Below, in pieces: positions 49,902-59,325 of a stretch of DNA of 64,000 bases; positions within the stretch are counted from its first letter, which is position 1; every line of letters starts with the position of its first letter. Made by a program: the position numbers and the translations under genes. The notes below the pieces were generated by a model that was given only the letters and a program-made list of their open reading frames with translations, searched no databases and was not told the origin of the DNA. Origin of the DNA: Martinezella calliandrae (GTDB lineage: Bacteria; Pseudomonadota; Alphaproteobacteria; Rhizobiales; Rhizobiaceae); the NCBI RefSeq assembly GCF_030272695.1, contig NZ_JARFYN010000032.1:1-64000 (forward strand), given 5' to 3'.

Positions 49902-51722
49902 ATGTCCGCGCCTAATGCTCTCTTTACCGAAACCCTGCTGCTGCTCGGAGGCGCCGTCGTCACGGCACCGATCTTCAAGAAATTGGGGCTCGGCACCGTG
50001 CTCGGCTATCTCGCCGCCGGGGTCGTCATCGGCCCGATACTGCACGGCATCGGCGACGGTGAATCCGTGCTTGCCGTCGCTGAACTCGGTGTGGTTTTCC
50101 TGCTGTTCATCATCGGCTTGGAGCTGAAGCCATCGCGACTGTGGCAGATGCGGCGCGACATTTTCGGTCTCGGCACGGCGCAGGTGATCTTGTGCGGATT
50201 GGCGCTAACGCTCGCCGCCGATCTCGCAGGCATCGCCGGCTGGCGCGGCAGCATCATCGTTGGCTTTGGCCTGGCGCTATCTTCGACGGCATTTGCCATG
50301 CAGATCCTGGAACAGGACGGCGACGTCAATACGAAATACGGGCAGCGTTCCTTCTCGATCCTGCTGTTGCAGGACCTGGCGATCGTGCCGCTGCTTGCCC
50401 TGGTCACGGTTCTCGGCGGACCGACGCAGGCTTCCGATCCGATCCTGGACCTTGCCATCGCCGTCGGCGCGGTCGCGGCGATGATTATTGCCGGACGTTA
50501 CCTGCTGACGCCGCTGTTCCAGGTCATCGCCCGGACCGGCGCACGTGAGGCGATGATCGCCGCAGCCCTGCTCGTCGTCATGGGGTCGGCGACGTTGATG
50601 CAGCTTGCCGGCCTCTCCATGGCAATGGGGGCCTTTCTCTCCGGCGTGATGCTCGCCGAATCGTCCTATCGCCATGAGCTGGAGGCGGATATCGAGCCGT
50701 TCCGCGGCGTGCTGCTCGCCATCTTCTTCATCGCCGTCGGCCTGTCGCTGAAGCTGGATGTCATCGTCGAAAATTGGGTGCTGATCGTGCTCGCCGTGCC
50801 GGTCGTCATGATCATTAAGGGCGTGATCATTTATGCGCTCTGCCGCTTAACCGGCTCTTCTCACGACGATGCCATCCGCATGGCCTTCCTGCTTCCCCAG
50901 GGCGGCGAATTCGGTTTCGTGCTGTTCAGCACGGCCAGCGCCAGCGGTGGGCTCTTCTCGGCCAGCACGGCATCGCTGCTGATCGCGATCGTAACGCTCT
51001 CAATGGCGCTGACCCCGCTGGGTGCGGCGCTTTCGAAGCGTCTGCTGAGTGGCGATACACATGAGGAGCTGGACGAGGATTTCGAGGGTGCGGGCTCCGA
51101 CGTGCTGATGATCGGCTTCTCGCGCTTTGGCCAGATTGCCGCACAGATCCTGCTTGCCGGCGGCCGCGACGTCACCGTCATCGACTTTTCCGCCGATCGT
51201 ATCCGCCAGGCCTCCAACTTCGGTTTCCGCATCTATTTCGGCGATGGTACCCGAAAGGACGTATTGCGCTCGGCCGGGATCGATCGCGCCAAGGTCGTCG
51301 TCGTCTGCACGCATCAGCGCGAGATTACAGACAAGATCGTCGAGCTGGTGCAGACGGATTATCCGCACGCCCGCGTCTTCGTCCGCTCCTACGACCGCAT
51401 TCACTCGATCGAACTGCGCAACAAAGGCGTCGATTTCGAGCTGCGCGAAACGCTGGAATCCGGTCTGCTTTTCGGCCGCCGCACTTTGGAAGCCCTCGGC
51501 ATCAGCGAGACTGAAGCCTTCGAGATCGGCGAGGATATCCGCAAGCGCGACGAACAACGGCTGGTGCTGCAGACGAGCGAAGGACTGCAGGCCGGCCGCG
51601 ACATGCTCTACTCACGACCGGTCAAGCCGGAACCGCTGGTCAAGCCGAAGCGCAGCGCCGACGTTTTCAGCGACGCCGACGACCTCTCCGCCCTGCCGCA
51701 AGAGGAGGCGGAACGGGCTTAA
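49902..51722 (+). CDS. CPA2 cation:proton antiporter with RCK domain (KefB/YbaL type)
   Basis: A 606-residue antiporter: about twelve membrane helices (10-390) with GLALSSTAFAMQILEQ, and a cytoplasmic RCK (TrkA-N) domain from about 395 (DVLMIGFSRFGQIAAQILLAGG, DGTRKDVLRSAGI). The tail is charged (about 560-606). K+ or Na+ efflux against H+ is the family role; the true substrate cannot be read. It diverges from pmbA, and its stop overlaps the convergent patatin gene by 4 bases. Confidence 0.93.
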   Translation: MSAPNALFTETLLLLGGAVVTAPIFKKLGLGTVLGYLAAGVVIGPILHGIGDGESVLAVAELGVVFLLFIIGLELKPSRLWQMRRDIFGLGTAQVILCGLALTLAADLAGIAGWRGSIIVGFGLALSSTAFAMQILEQDGDVNTKYGQRSFSILLLQDLAIVPLLALVTVLGGPTQASDPILDLAIAVGAVAAMIIAGRYLLTPLFQVIARTGAREAMIAAALLVVMGSATLMQLAGLSMAMGAFLSGVMLAESSYRHELEADIEPFRGVLLAIFFIAVGLSLKLDVIVENWVLIVLAVPVVMIIKGVIIYALCRLTGSSHDDAIRMAFLLPQGGEFGFVLFSTASASGGLFSASTASLLIAIVTLSMALTPLGAALSKRLLSGDTHEELDEDFEGAGSDVLMIGFSRFGQIAAQILLAGGRDVTVIDFSADRIRQASNFGFRIYFGDGTRKDVLRSAGIDRAKVVVVCTHQREITDKIVELVQTDYPHARVFVRSYDRIHSIELRNKGVDFELRETLESGLLFGRRTLEALGISETEAFEIGEDIRKRDEQRLVLQTSEGLQAGRDMLYSRPVKPEPLVKPKRSADVFSDADDLSALPQEEAERA

Positions 51723-52585
51723 TTCCTCGCGGTGATCACCCGGTCGATGGCGAATTTCAGTTCGTCCTTGACGCCTGCGGACATGGCAAGGATTTCGCGG
51801 GCCTTCAGGAAATCGAGCACGCCTGTGCGGCCGATAGACGGCCTCAGAAAGATCTGCGGCGCAAGCAGCCGCAGCTTCAACGCGATATTGGACTGCATCG
51901 TCAATTGGCCGGCGCCGAACAGGCTCTCGATGCGGTTCGGAATATGGGCGCCGTCGCCTTCCGGTCCGCCGACGACGTCAATGCCGATGATGATGTCGGC
52001 AAGCCCAGCCAGATGCTCGTAGGGGACCGGATTCATGATGCCTCCGTCGATCATTACGCGGTCGCCGACCTTGACCGGCATGAAAACGGCGGGGATGGCG
52101 GCGGAAGCCGCAAGCACCGGGAAAAGCTCGCCTTTTTCCGTGACGACTTCCGCCTGATCATAGTAGTCCGTCGTCACCACCTTCAGCGGGATGTGCAGTT
52201 CGGAAAAATCCTGCGGAAAGGTTGAAGGCATGAAAGCGCGCAGGATGCGTTCGAGATTGAACTGGCCAATCCGGAAGCTGCGCATGTTTGCCGGCCTGAG
52301 GCTCCAGATCTTGTTCAGCACAGCCGGACGGTTGCCGACGGTGGCGAGCGTGTAATCACGGATTTCCGCGCCGCTCATGCCGGCTGCCATCGCCGCACCC
52401 ATGATCGAGCCGATGGAGGCGCCGGCGATTGCAACTGGACGAATGCCGAGCTCGTCCAGCGCTTCGATGATATGGATATGGGCAAGTCCGCGCGCGCCGC
52501 CGCAACCGAAGGCGACCGCGACACTCGGTGTGCTGGATGTCGCGAGCGGATAATCGCTCCCAACAAAATCGGCATAATCGCCCAT
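51719..52585 (-). CDS. Patatin-like phospholipase family protein
   Basis: A 288-residue alpha/beta hydrolase of the patatin type (RssA/YchK group). The oxyanion motif is FGCGGARGLAHIHII (about 27-41), the nucleophile elbow GASIG (Gly-x-Ser-x-Gly), and the catalytic aspartate is in DGGIMNPVP. The Ser-Asp dyad is complete. No signal sequence, so cytoplasmic or peripheral. It is followed on the minus strand only by the overlapping antiporter tail; rsmD starts upstream with 18 bases between. Confidence 0.9.
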   Translation of the reverse strand: MGDYADFVGSDYPLATSSTPSVAVAFGCGGARGLAHIHIIEALDELGIRPVAIAGASIGSIMGAAMAAGMSGAEIRDYTLATVGNRPAVLNKIWSLRPANMRSFRIGQFNLERILRAFMPSTFPQDFSELHIPLKVVTTDYYDQAEVVTEKGELFPVLAASAAIPAVFMPVKVGDRVMIDGGIMNPVPYEHLAGLADIIIGIDVVGGPEGDGAHIPNRIESLFGAGQLTMQSNIALKLRLLAPQIFLRPSIGRTGVLDFLKAREILAMSAGVKDELKFAIDRVITARN

Positions 52586-52603
52586 ATTTCTCTTCCTCCG
52601 CCG

Positions 52604-53170
52604 CTAGTCCTGCCGAGGTCGATAACGGAAGAAATGCATTTTGCTATCGCCGAAAGTCCGCTCCTCAAGGAAGAGAAAATCGGGCGCGACGGCAACGGCG
52701 ACGTCGGCGCGCTCCTCAAGAATAGCCAAGGCTCCCGGCACAAGCCAGCCGCCAGCCGCGGCAGCTGCGAAGGCTTTCTCGCCCAGACCCCTGCCATAGG
52801 GCGGATCGGCGAAGAGAAAATCGAAGGGCTCCAGATTGCCGACGCTGCCGAGATCGGTGGCGTCGCGCCTGAGGATGCGCGTGCGGCCATGCAGGCCGAG
52901 TGCATCGATATTTTCCCAAAGCAGGCCGCGGCCCTCGACGCTGCTTTCGACGAAAAGGACATGACGGCAACCGCGGGAGGCAGCTTCGAGGCCAACGGCG
53001 CCGGTGCCGGCAAAGATGTCCATCATCCGCGTGCCGTCGATGGCCCCGGGATAGGCATGGCTCACGATATTGAACAGGCTCTCGCGCGTGCGGTCCGCCG
53101 TCGGACGAATGTCGTCCGACTTCGGCACCGCAAGCGACCGGCCGCGAAACTCACCGCCGACGATCCGCAC
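52604..53170 (-). CDS. rsmD: 16S rRNA (guanine(966)-N2)-methyltransferase
   Basis: A 188-residue methylase of the RsmD family that modifies G966 in 16S rRNA. N-terminus MRIVGGEFRGRSLAVP, motif I DIFAGTGAVGLEAASRG (about 49-65), and catalytic FADPPYGRG (N/D-P-P-Y). It starts 6 bases after the pseudouridine synthase stop and precedes the patatin gene, consistent with an operon. The pseudouridine synthase/rsmD pairing puts two rRNA modification enzymes together. Confidence 0.94.
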   Translation of the reverse strand: MRIVGGEFRGRSLAVPKSDDIRPTADRTRESLFNIVSHAYPGAIDGTRMMDIFAGTGAVGLEAASRGCRHVLFVESSVEGRGLLWENIDALGLHGRTRILRRDATDLGSVGNLEPFDFLFADPPYGRGLGEKAFAAAAAGGWLVPGALAILEERADVAVAVAPDFLFLEERTFGDSKMHFFRYRPRQD

Positions 53171-53176
53171 TGCGTA

Positions 53177-55102
53177 TCAACCCCTTCCGCCCTTTGGGCC
53201 GCCCCTTCCGGAGCCGCCGCGATTTGCGCCACCGCGGCCAGGACCAGCCGATGGGCGACCGGCCCCGCCGGGCTTGCCCGAGAAACCGCGTGCCCCACCG
53301 GGCTTTCCGCCCGGCTTGCCGCCAAAGGACTTCCCGCCCGGTTTCTTGCCGAAGGGCTTGCCCGCCGGGCGTTCGCCATAGGAACGCTCGCCTTGTGGAC
53401 GGTCGCTGCGGGGGCGTTCGGAGCGTTGCTCGCCGTGGAAAGACCTGGCGGGGTCGTCTCCCTCAGGACGCGGCCGCCGGTCGCCATACGGTCGATCCCC
53501 ACGCGGCTTGCTGCCGAAGGGCTTGTCGCCGCGCGACGGACGATCACCGAATGGGCGATCACCGCGAGGACGCTCGGAGCGGGCTTCGCCCTGGAAGGAT
53601 TTCGTACGGGGCCGGTCGCCGCCTTCAGTGCGCGAACCACGTTCGCCACGCGGACGATCGCCAAATGGACGATCCCCACGAGCGGGACGGTCGCTCTGCG
53701 GCCGATCTCCACGGGAGCGCTTACGCTCGAAGCCCTCGTCATCGCCGCGCTTGCGCGGTGCGACCTCACTCGAGCGTATCCATTCGCCGTCCGCCTCGTC
53801 GACACGATTGACGCGAACGCGCGGGCCTTCATCCGGGCGGTCGAAACCGCCGCGCTGCGGGCGCTCGGTCTCGCCTCGCTTGGCAGCAGTCCTCGCATTC
53901 TTGGCAGCCTTGAGGGCAGCCTTTTCACCAAGCGGTCGGGCACCGGGCGCCATCCAGACGTTGGCGCTGCGGCGCGGGCCGAGCGGCTGCCGCTTCGCAC
54001 GGTCGTCCTCCCCATGGCGAGAGCTTTCCCGACGGTCGTCCGCGCGACGGCCGCCTTCGCGGCGATCCTCACGCTTGGTGTCCAGGCGGCTCAGGGCCCG
54101 CTCGCGCTTATCCTCGGGCCGCTCGCGGCGCAGGCGTTCCTCTTTCGCGGCGCGTGCCGGCTTGGCGTCGGCTTCATCCTCGAGGGCACCAGCAGAGGCA
54201 TTATAGAGCGGCGCATCGAAATTCGCCTTGGCGTCTTCGACCAGACGGGGACCGAGCTGATCGCGCAGCGTGCGGCCGCGCACTTCCAGCACCCGGCCCT
54301 CCGCCAGCTCGCCGAGCTGGAACGGGCCATAGGAAATGCGGATCAGACGGTTGACCTCGAGGCCGAGGGCGCCGAGCACATTCTTGATTTCGCGGTTCTT
54401 GCCTTCACGCAGGCCCATGGTGATCCAGACGTTGGACCCTTGCGTGCGATCGAGCGTCGCCTCGATGGAGCCATAGAGCACACCATCGACGGCAATGCCT
54501 TCCTTCAGCTTGTCCAGAGCTTCCTGATCAATCTCGCCGTGGGCGCGGACGCGATAGCGACGCAGCCAGCCTGTGGTTGGTAGTTCCAGAACACGGGCGA
54601 GACCGCCATCGTTGGTGAGCAGAAGCAGGCCTTCAGTATTGATGTCGAGTCGGCCGATCGACATGACGCGCGGCAGCTCTTCCGGCAGATTGTCGAAGAC
54701 AGTCGGACGCCCTTCGGGATCGGCATTGGTGGTCACCAAGCCTGCTGGCTTGTGATAAAGCCACAGACGCGTGCGCTCGATGCCGCGGATCGGCACGCCA
54801 TCCACCTCGATCTTGTCGGTCAAGGTCACGTTGACGACCGGCGTATCCAATAGCACGCCGTTCAGCTTTACGCGGCCATCCATGATCATACGTTCGATGT
54901 CGCGGCGCGATGCTACGCCGGCGCGCGCCATCACCTTGGAAATACGCTCGGCCTTTCCATCTCCGCCTTCTGTCTCTGCCGTCGCCTTGGCTGACGCAGC
55001 CTTCATCGGCTTGGCGTCGTCGCCTGTCTTCGCCGGCTTCGTCTTGACGTCGCGGGTAAAGGGTTTGGACCCGGGCCGCTTGGGCTTGTCATTCATTGTC
55101 AT
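53177..55102 (-). CDS. RluB-type 23S rRNA pseudouridine synthase with long disordered C-terminal tail
   Basis: A 641-residue protein. Residues 1-50 are Lys/Thr/Ala-rich; an S4 RNA-binding domain lies at about 51-95 (ERISKVMARAGVASRRDIERM); the RluB/RsuA catalytic domain is at about 110-290 with Asp153 in GRLDINTEG and WITMGLREGKNREIKNVL. From about 295 to the end, 340 residues are almost only R, G, D, P, S, E and K in repeats such as RGDRPFGDRP and GGKPFGKKPGG, ending in RGG-like runs. The family core is about 250 residues, so this tail is very long. It should isomerise U2605-like sites in 23S rRNA. ATG 55102 follows AGG at ten bases. Confidence 0.92.
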   Translation of the reverse strand: MTMNDKPKRPGSKPFTRDVKTKPAKTGDDAKPMKAASAKATAETEGGDGKAERISKVMARAGVASRRDIERMIMDGRVKLNGVLLDTPVVNVTLTDKIEVDGVPIRGIERTRLWLYHKPAGLVTTNADPEGRPTVFDNLPEELPRVMSIGRLDINTEGLLLLTNDGGLARVLELPTTGWLRRYRVRAHGEIDQEALDKLKEGIAVDGVLYGSIEATLDRTQGSNVWITMGLREGKNREIKNVLGALGLEVNRLIRISYGPFQLGELAEGRVLEVRGRTLRDQLGPRLVEDAKANFDAPLYNASAGALEDEADAKPARAAKEERLRRERPEDKRERALSRLDTKREDRREGGRRADDRRESSRHGEDDRAKRQPLGPRRSANVWMAPGARPLGEKAALKAAKNARTAAKRGETERPQRGGFDRPDEGPRVRVNRVDEADGEWIRSSEVAPRKRGDDEGFERKRSRGDRPQSDRPARGDRPFGDRPRGERGSRTEGGDRPRTKSFQGEARSERPRGDRPFGDRPSRGDKPFGSKPRGDRPYGDRRPRPEGDDPARSFHGEQRSERPRSDRPQGERSYGERPAGKPFGKKPGGKSFGGKPGGKPGGARGFSGKPGGAGRPSAGPGRGGANRGGSGRGGPKGGRG

Positions 55103-55174
55103 TTGTTGTTTGCCTGAATTTTTAAGGCGTGTTCCTATCAGGTCACGCCCCCGCGGTTAAGTGGAAAATCTTAG

Positions 55175-55633
55175 ATGGTGCAGACAAATTGCTTCATGGA
55201 GCTGGCGCTGGCCGAAGCGAAGACCGCTAAAGCGCGTGATGAAGTGCCTATAGGAGCCGTCCTCGTGCTCGACGGCACCGTTATCGCCAAAGCCGGCAAT
55301 TGCACGCGTGAACTCAGCGATGTCACCGCGCATGCCGAAATCACTGTGATCCGCATGGCGTGCGAGGCGCTTGGTCAAGAGCGGCTGGCGGGTGCCGATC
55401 TCTATGTGACGCTGGAGCCATGCACCATGTGCGCCGCCGCCATTTCGTTTGCCCGCATCCGCCGCCTTTACTATGGCGCGGAAGATCCAAAAGGCGGCGG
55501 GGTGGACAATGGGGTGCGCTTCTATCGCCAGCCGACCTGCCATCACGCGCCAGAAGTCTATTCGGGCATGGCCGAACTGGACGCGGCTGACATTCTCAAG
55601 GAATTCTTCCAGCAAAAGCGCATGGAAGACTAA
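55175..55633 (+). CDS. tadA: tRNA-specific adenosine deaminase
   Basis: A 152-residue zinc deaminase that converts A34 to inosine in tRNA-Arg(ACG). The catalytic HAE is His53-Ala-Glu55 (VTAHAEITVI), and the zinc cysteines are Cys83 and Cys86 (LEPCTMCAAA). Normal length. It diverges from the pseudouridine synthase gene, with only 72 bases between the starts. Confidence 0.95.
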   Translation: MVQTNCFMELALAEAKTAKARDEVPIGAVLVLDGTVIAKAGNCTRELSDVTAHAEITVIRMACEALGQERLAGADLYVTLEPCTMCAAAISFARIRRLYYGAEDPKGGGVDNGVRFYRQPTCHHAPEVYSGMAELDAADILKEFFQQKRMED

Positions 55634-55657
55634 AAAGCGGCGGATTTGACCGCCGCT
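55632..55657 (-). terminator. Terminator between tadA and the lipoprotein gene
   Basis: AGCGGCGG-ATTTGA-CCGCCGCT (55636-55643 and 55650-55657) is preceded by AAAA. On the minus strand it is hairpin then TTTTTA, 15 bases after the lipoprotein stop. It overlaps the end of tadA by two bases and may serve both convergent genes. Confidence 0.85.
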
Positions 55658-55672
55658 CCAGCTAGAAAAGGC

Positions 55673-56308
55673 TTATTGGAAGGGTTTCCACCAGCTGCTG
55701 TTGCTGGACTGCTGCGCAGCCTCGGCATCCTTCTTGCGCTGCTTTTCCTTCTTGCTCTCCGGCGTGCCGAGGTCGTTCAAAGCAGCCTGATCGGAGACCT
55801 GACGATATTGCTGCGGCGGATCGATCAGGTAACGGCGCTGGTCGATATAGGTACCGGCCTGATCCTGGCGCGCGGCGCGATAGGCGGCCGTCTGCTGCGC
55901 CTCGGTTACGCGATTGCGGCCACTATCGGCCTTGGCGAGCGGCGAGCGATAATTGACGTCGTTCTTGTTCTGATCTGCTTCCTCGGCCAGGCGCTTACGC
56001 GCTTCTTCGGGTGATTCTACCCAGGCCGGATTATCCTTGCTTGCCAGCGACTGCTGCGGTGCTGTCAGGTCCTGCCTGTTCTGCTCACCGGGGACAACCA
56101 GACCGGGCCGGTTCGGATATTTCACACCCTTGTCCTTCGGCGTGGCCGCCGAAACGGAAGCGATGTCGCTGATATCGTCGAAGAGCTGTTCGCCGGCGGT
56201 CTTGTCCGTGCCGTAGCGCGGGCTGCTCATGCAGCCGGCCATAAGACCGCAGCCAACCACGAGTGCCGTCAAGCTGACGCCGACACGAACCCTATGCATC
56301 GCTCTCAT
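55673..56308 (-). CDS. Putative exported lipoprotein
   Basis: A 211-residue protein with an N-terminal signal (LTALVVGCGLMAGCMSS) whose lipobox is LMAGC; the lipid-carrying residue is the Cys at about 26. The mature part is hydrophilic, rich in Gln, Asp, Ala and Lys, with a Gln/Tyr-rich middle and a KKEKQRKKDAEAAQQ stretch before the final WWKPFQ. ATG 56308 follows GGGAAGGG; ATG 56299 is possible. Function unknown; the composition suggests an extended periplasmic protein. It follows ileS on the same strand after 134 bases. Confidence 0.82.
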   Translation of the reverse strand: MRAMHRVRVGVSLTALVVGCGLMAGCMSSPRYGTDKTAGEQLFDDISDIASVSAATPKDKGVKYPNRPGLVVPGEQNRQDLTAPQQSLASKDNPAWVESPEEARKRLAEEADQNKNDVNYRSPLAKADSGRNRVTEAQQTAAYRAARQDQAGTYIDQRRYLIDPPQQYRQVSDQAALNDLGTPESKKEKQRKKDAEAAQQSSNSSWWKPFQ

Positions 56309-56442
56309 GAATACCCTTCCCAGCCATGCCGGTACAACTATCGCAGAATCCCAATTCACGCCAACTGCCGCAAAAATCGGGCCATTTTCAGGCAGCTTTT
56401 ACCGGATGAACGCCGCAAAGGCAATTCATCCGGTAATTTTCT

Positions 56443-59325
56443 TCAGATGACAGCCATCAACTCGCGCAAGGCCGCCGCATCGCGCGCCGATACGTCAGGA
56501 TATTCCGGATCGGAACCGACATCGGCGGTAATACGCCAGGAGCGGGCGCATTTGCGGCCTTCTGCCAGCTTCGGCACGACGCTCACCTTGGCGGCGTCGT
56601 CCTGGCGGAAGGCATCGGCCGGGCCTTCGCCACCACGGATGGTGATGTCGGAGGTGATGCAGATCTCCGAAAAATCCTGGCCTTCCAATACCTTCAACAG
56701 CTCCGGATCGGCGATATAGACCACCGGCGCCGCTTCCAGCGAGGAGCCGATGTGCTTCTCCTTGCGCTCGATTTCGAGTGCGCCGGTGACGACGCTGCGC
56801 ACCGCGCGGATCTTCTTCCATTTCTCGGCCAGGGTCCCGTTCCTCCATTCAGCGGGAACGGTGGGAAACAGTTCGAGGTGCACGGAGACCGCGGACGGGT
56901 TGCGCGACAGCCAGGCTTCTTCCGTCGTGAACGGCAGCATTGGCGCCAGCCAGGTTACCATACAATCGAAGATCATCCGGATGACGGCGAGCGACGAGCG
57001 GCGGCGCAAGCTCGACGGCGCGTCGCAATAGAGCGCATCCTTCCGGACATCGAAATAGAAGGCCGAAAGCTCTACGTTGGCGAAGTCGATGAGGGCGCGA
57101 GCAATGCGCTTGAAATCGAAGGCATCATAGCTTTCCCGCACAAGCCCGTCGAGTTCGGCGAGACGATGCAGCATCAGCTGCTCCAGCTCCGGCATGTCAG
57201 CGTAAGCGATCACTTCGCCCTTGTCGTGCGCCAGGGTGCCGAGCATCCAGCGGATCGTGTTACGCAGCTTGCGATAGGCATCGACATTGGTCTGGATGAT
57301 GGCCTTGCCGAGACGTTGGTCTTCCCAATAATCTGTGGTCATGACCCAGAGGCGCAGGATATCGGCGCCGGCGTCCTTCATCACGTCCTGAGGTGCAACG
57401 ACGTTGCCCTTGGACTTCGACATCTTCTCGCCCTTCTCATCCATGGTGAAGCCATGGGTGATGACGGCATTATAGGGCGCACGACCGCGCGTCGCGGCGC
57501 TTTCGAGCAGCGACGAGTGGAACCAGCCGCGGTGCTGGTCCGAGCCTTCGAGATAGACGTCCGCCGGCCACTTCAGGTCCGGACGGTCTTCCAGTGTGAA
57601 GGTGTGGGTCGACCCCGAATCGAACCAGACATCGAGGATGTCCATGATTTGCTTCCACGGCTCATTCGCCTTTTCGCCCAGGAAGCGCTCGCGCGCGCCT
57701 TCGGCGAACCAGGCATCGGCGCCCTCCTTCTCGAAGGCTTCGAGAATGCGGGCGTTGACACCGTCGTCCTGCAGGATTTGGCCCTCTTCATCGACGAAGA
57801 TGCAGATCGGCACGCCCCAGGCGCGCTGGCGCGACAGAACCCAATCCGGGCGCTGCTCGATCATGGCGCGCAAGCGGTTCTGACCGGCGGCGGGCACGAA
57901 ACGCGTATCGTCGATCGCCTTCAGCGCGCGCGAACGCAGCGTCGTGCCATCCGCGAAATCCTTGTCCATATAGACGAACCATTGCGGCGTGTTGCGGAAG
58001 ATCACCGGCTTCTTCGAGCGCCAGGAATGCGGATAGGAATGCTTGAGCCTGCCGCGGGCGAAGAGCGTGTTTGTCTCGATCAGTGCCTTGGTGACGATTT
58101 CGTTGGCATTGCCCTTCTTGCCGTTGTCGTCCATAACGCGGCCGCCCTCGAAGCCGGGGGCATCGGCAGTATAGAAGCCGGCGTCGTCGACCGGGAACGG
58201 GATGCGAGTAGGGATACCGCGCGCGTCAAGCAGGCGGGCATGGGTCGTCCAGGCGTCAAAGTCCTCGCGGCCGTGGCTGGGTGCGGTGTGGACGAAACCC
58301 GTACCGGCATCGTCGGTCACGTGGTCGCCGTCCAGCAACGGGACCTTAAAATCGTAGCCAAGCGAAGCCAGCGGATGCGCACAGGTGAGCGCGGCCAGAT
58401 CGTCGGCAGTTACGTCGCGCAGGCGCTTGTATTGCAGCTTCGCCTTCGCAAAAGACTCCTCGGCAAGCTTATCAGCGAAGATCAGCTTTTCACCCGGACG
58501 CGGGCCGAAATCATTGGCGGCTTCCGTCACTTCGTAAAGGCCGTAGGAAACCCGCGACGAATAGGAGATCGCCCGGTTGCCGGGGATCGTCCATGGAGTC
58601 GTGGTCCAGATAACGACGAAGGCACCGAAGAGCGCGGCCGGACCTTCGGCGACGGGGAACTTCACCCAGATCGTGTCGCTCTCGACATCGGCATATTCGA
58701 CTTCAGCTTCCGCCAGTGCCGTACGCTCGACAACCGACCACATGATCGGCTTCGAGCCGCGATAGAGCTGGCCGCTTCGCGCGATCTTCAAGAGTTCGCC
58801 GGCAATGCGGGATTCCGCGTGGAAGTCCATCGTCAGATAGGGATTGTCGAAATCGCCCGTGATGCCGAGGCGCTTGAACTCCTCGGACTGGATCTTGATC
58901 CAGCCGGCGGCGAAGTCACGGCATTCCTGGCGGAATTCGTTGACCGGAACCTCGTCCTTGTTCTTACCCTTCTCGCGGTACTTTTCCTCGATCTTCCATT
59001 CGATCGGCAGACCGTGGCAGTCCCAACCCGGAACATAATTGCTGTCATAGCCGCGCATCTGGAAAGAGCGGGTGATGACGTCCTTCAGGATCTTGTTCAG
59101 CGCGTGGCCGATGTGGATATTGCCGTTGGCGTAGGGCGGGCCGTCATGCAGCACGAATTTTTCGCGGCCGGCGGCGCAAGCGCGCAGCTTCTTATAGAGG
59201 TTCAACTCCTGCCAGCGCTTGACCAGCTCCGGCTCCTTCTGCGGCAGGCCAGCGCGCATCGGAAAGTCGGTCTCGGGCAGGTAAAGGGTCTTCGAATAGT
59301 CGATCTTTTCAGCGGTATCGGTCAT
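56443..59325 (-). CDS. ileS: Isoleucine--tRNA ligase
   Basis: A 960-residue class I synthetase. HIGH is at 71-74 (NGNIHIGHALN), KMSKS at 634-638, and the editing domain (CP1) about 200-400 carries WTTTPWTIPGN and GTGFVHTAPSHGREDF. The C-terminal zinc element is degenerate: only CARSW remains of the usual Cys cluster, which is common in the alphaproteobacterial type. Charges tRNA-Ile in the cytoplasm. ATG 59325. It ends 134 bases before the lipoprotein gene start, on the same strand. Confidence 0.97.
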   Translation of the reverse strand: MTDTAEKIDYSKTLYLPETDFPMRAGLPQKEPELVKRWQELNLYKKLRACAAGREKFVLHDGPPYANGNIHIGHALNKILKDVITRSFQMRGYDSNYVPGWDCHGLPIEWKIEEKYREKGKNKDEVPVNEFRQECRDFAAGWIKIQSEEFKRLGITGDFDNPYLTMDFHAESRIAGELLKIARSGQLYRGSKPIMWSVVERTALAEAEVEYADVESDTIWVKFPVAEGPAALFGAFVVIWTTTPWTIPGNRAISYSSRVSYGLYEVTEAANDFGPRPGEKLIFADKLAEESFAKAKLQYKRLRDVTADDLAALTCAHPLASLGYDFKVPLLDGDHVTDDAGTGFVHTAPSHGREDFDAWTTHARLLDARGIPTRIPFPVDDAGFYTADAPGFEGGRVMDDNGKKGNANEIVTKALIETNTLFARGRLKHSYPHSWRSKKPVIFRNTPQWFVYMDKDFADGTTLRSRALKAIDDTRFVPAAGQNRLRAMIEQRPDWVLSRQRAWGVPICIFVDEEGQILQDDGVNARILEAFEKEGADAWFAEGARERFLGEKANEPWKQIMDILDVWFDSGSTHTFTLEDRPDLKWPADVYLEGSDQHRGWFHSSLLESAATRGRAPYNAVITHGFTMDEKGEKMSKSKGNVVAPQDVMKDAGADILRLWVMTTDYWEDQRLGKAIIQTNVDAYRKLRNTIRWMLGTLAHDKGEVIAYADMPELEQLMLHRLAELDGLVRESYDAFDFKRIARALIDFANVELSAFYFDVRKDALYCDAPSSLRRRSSLAVIRMIFDCMVTWLAPMLPFTTEEAWLSRNPSAVSVHLELFPTVPAEWRNGTLAEKWKKIRAVRSVVTGALEIERKEKHIGSSLEAAPVVYIADPELLKVLEGQDFSEICITSDITIRGGEGPADAFRQDDAAKVSVVPKLAEGRKCARSWRITADVGSDPEYPDVSARDAAALRELMAVI

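Noticed and set aside
53200..54100. Repeated short units that could suggest a CRISPR-like or satellite array
   Set aside because: The units are degenerate codon repeats in one long frame with no constant repeat or spacer length; they encode the disordered tail of the pseudouridine synthase.
52472..54583. A 703-codon plus-strand open frame, the longest on that strand here
   Set aside because: It is antisense to the patatin, rsmD and RluB-like genes. Its length comes from the GC-rich Arg/Gly codons of the opposite tail; it has no ribosome site or family motif.
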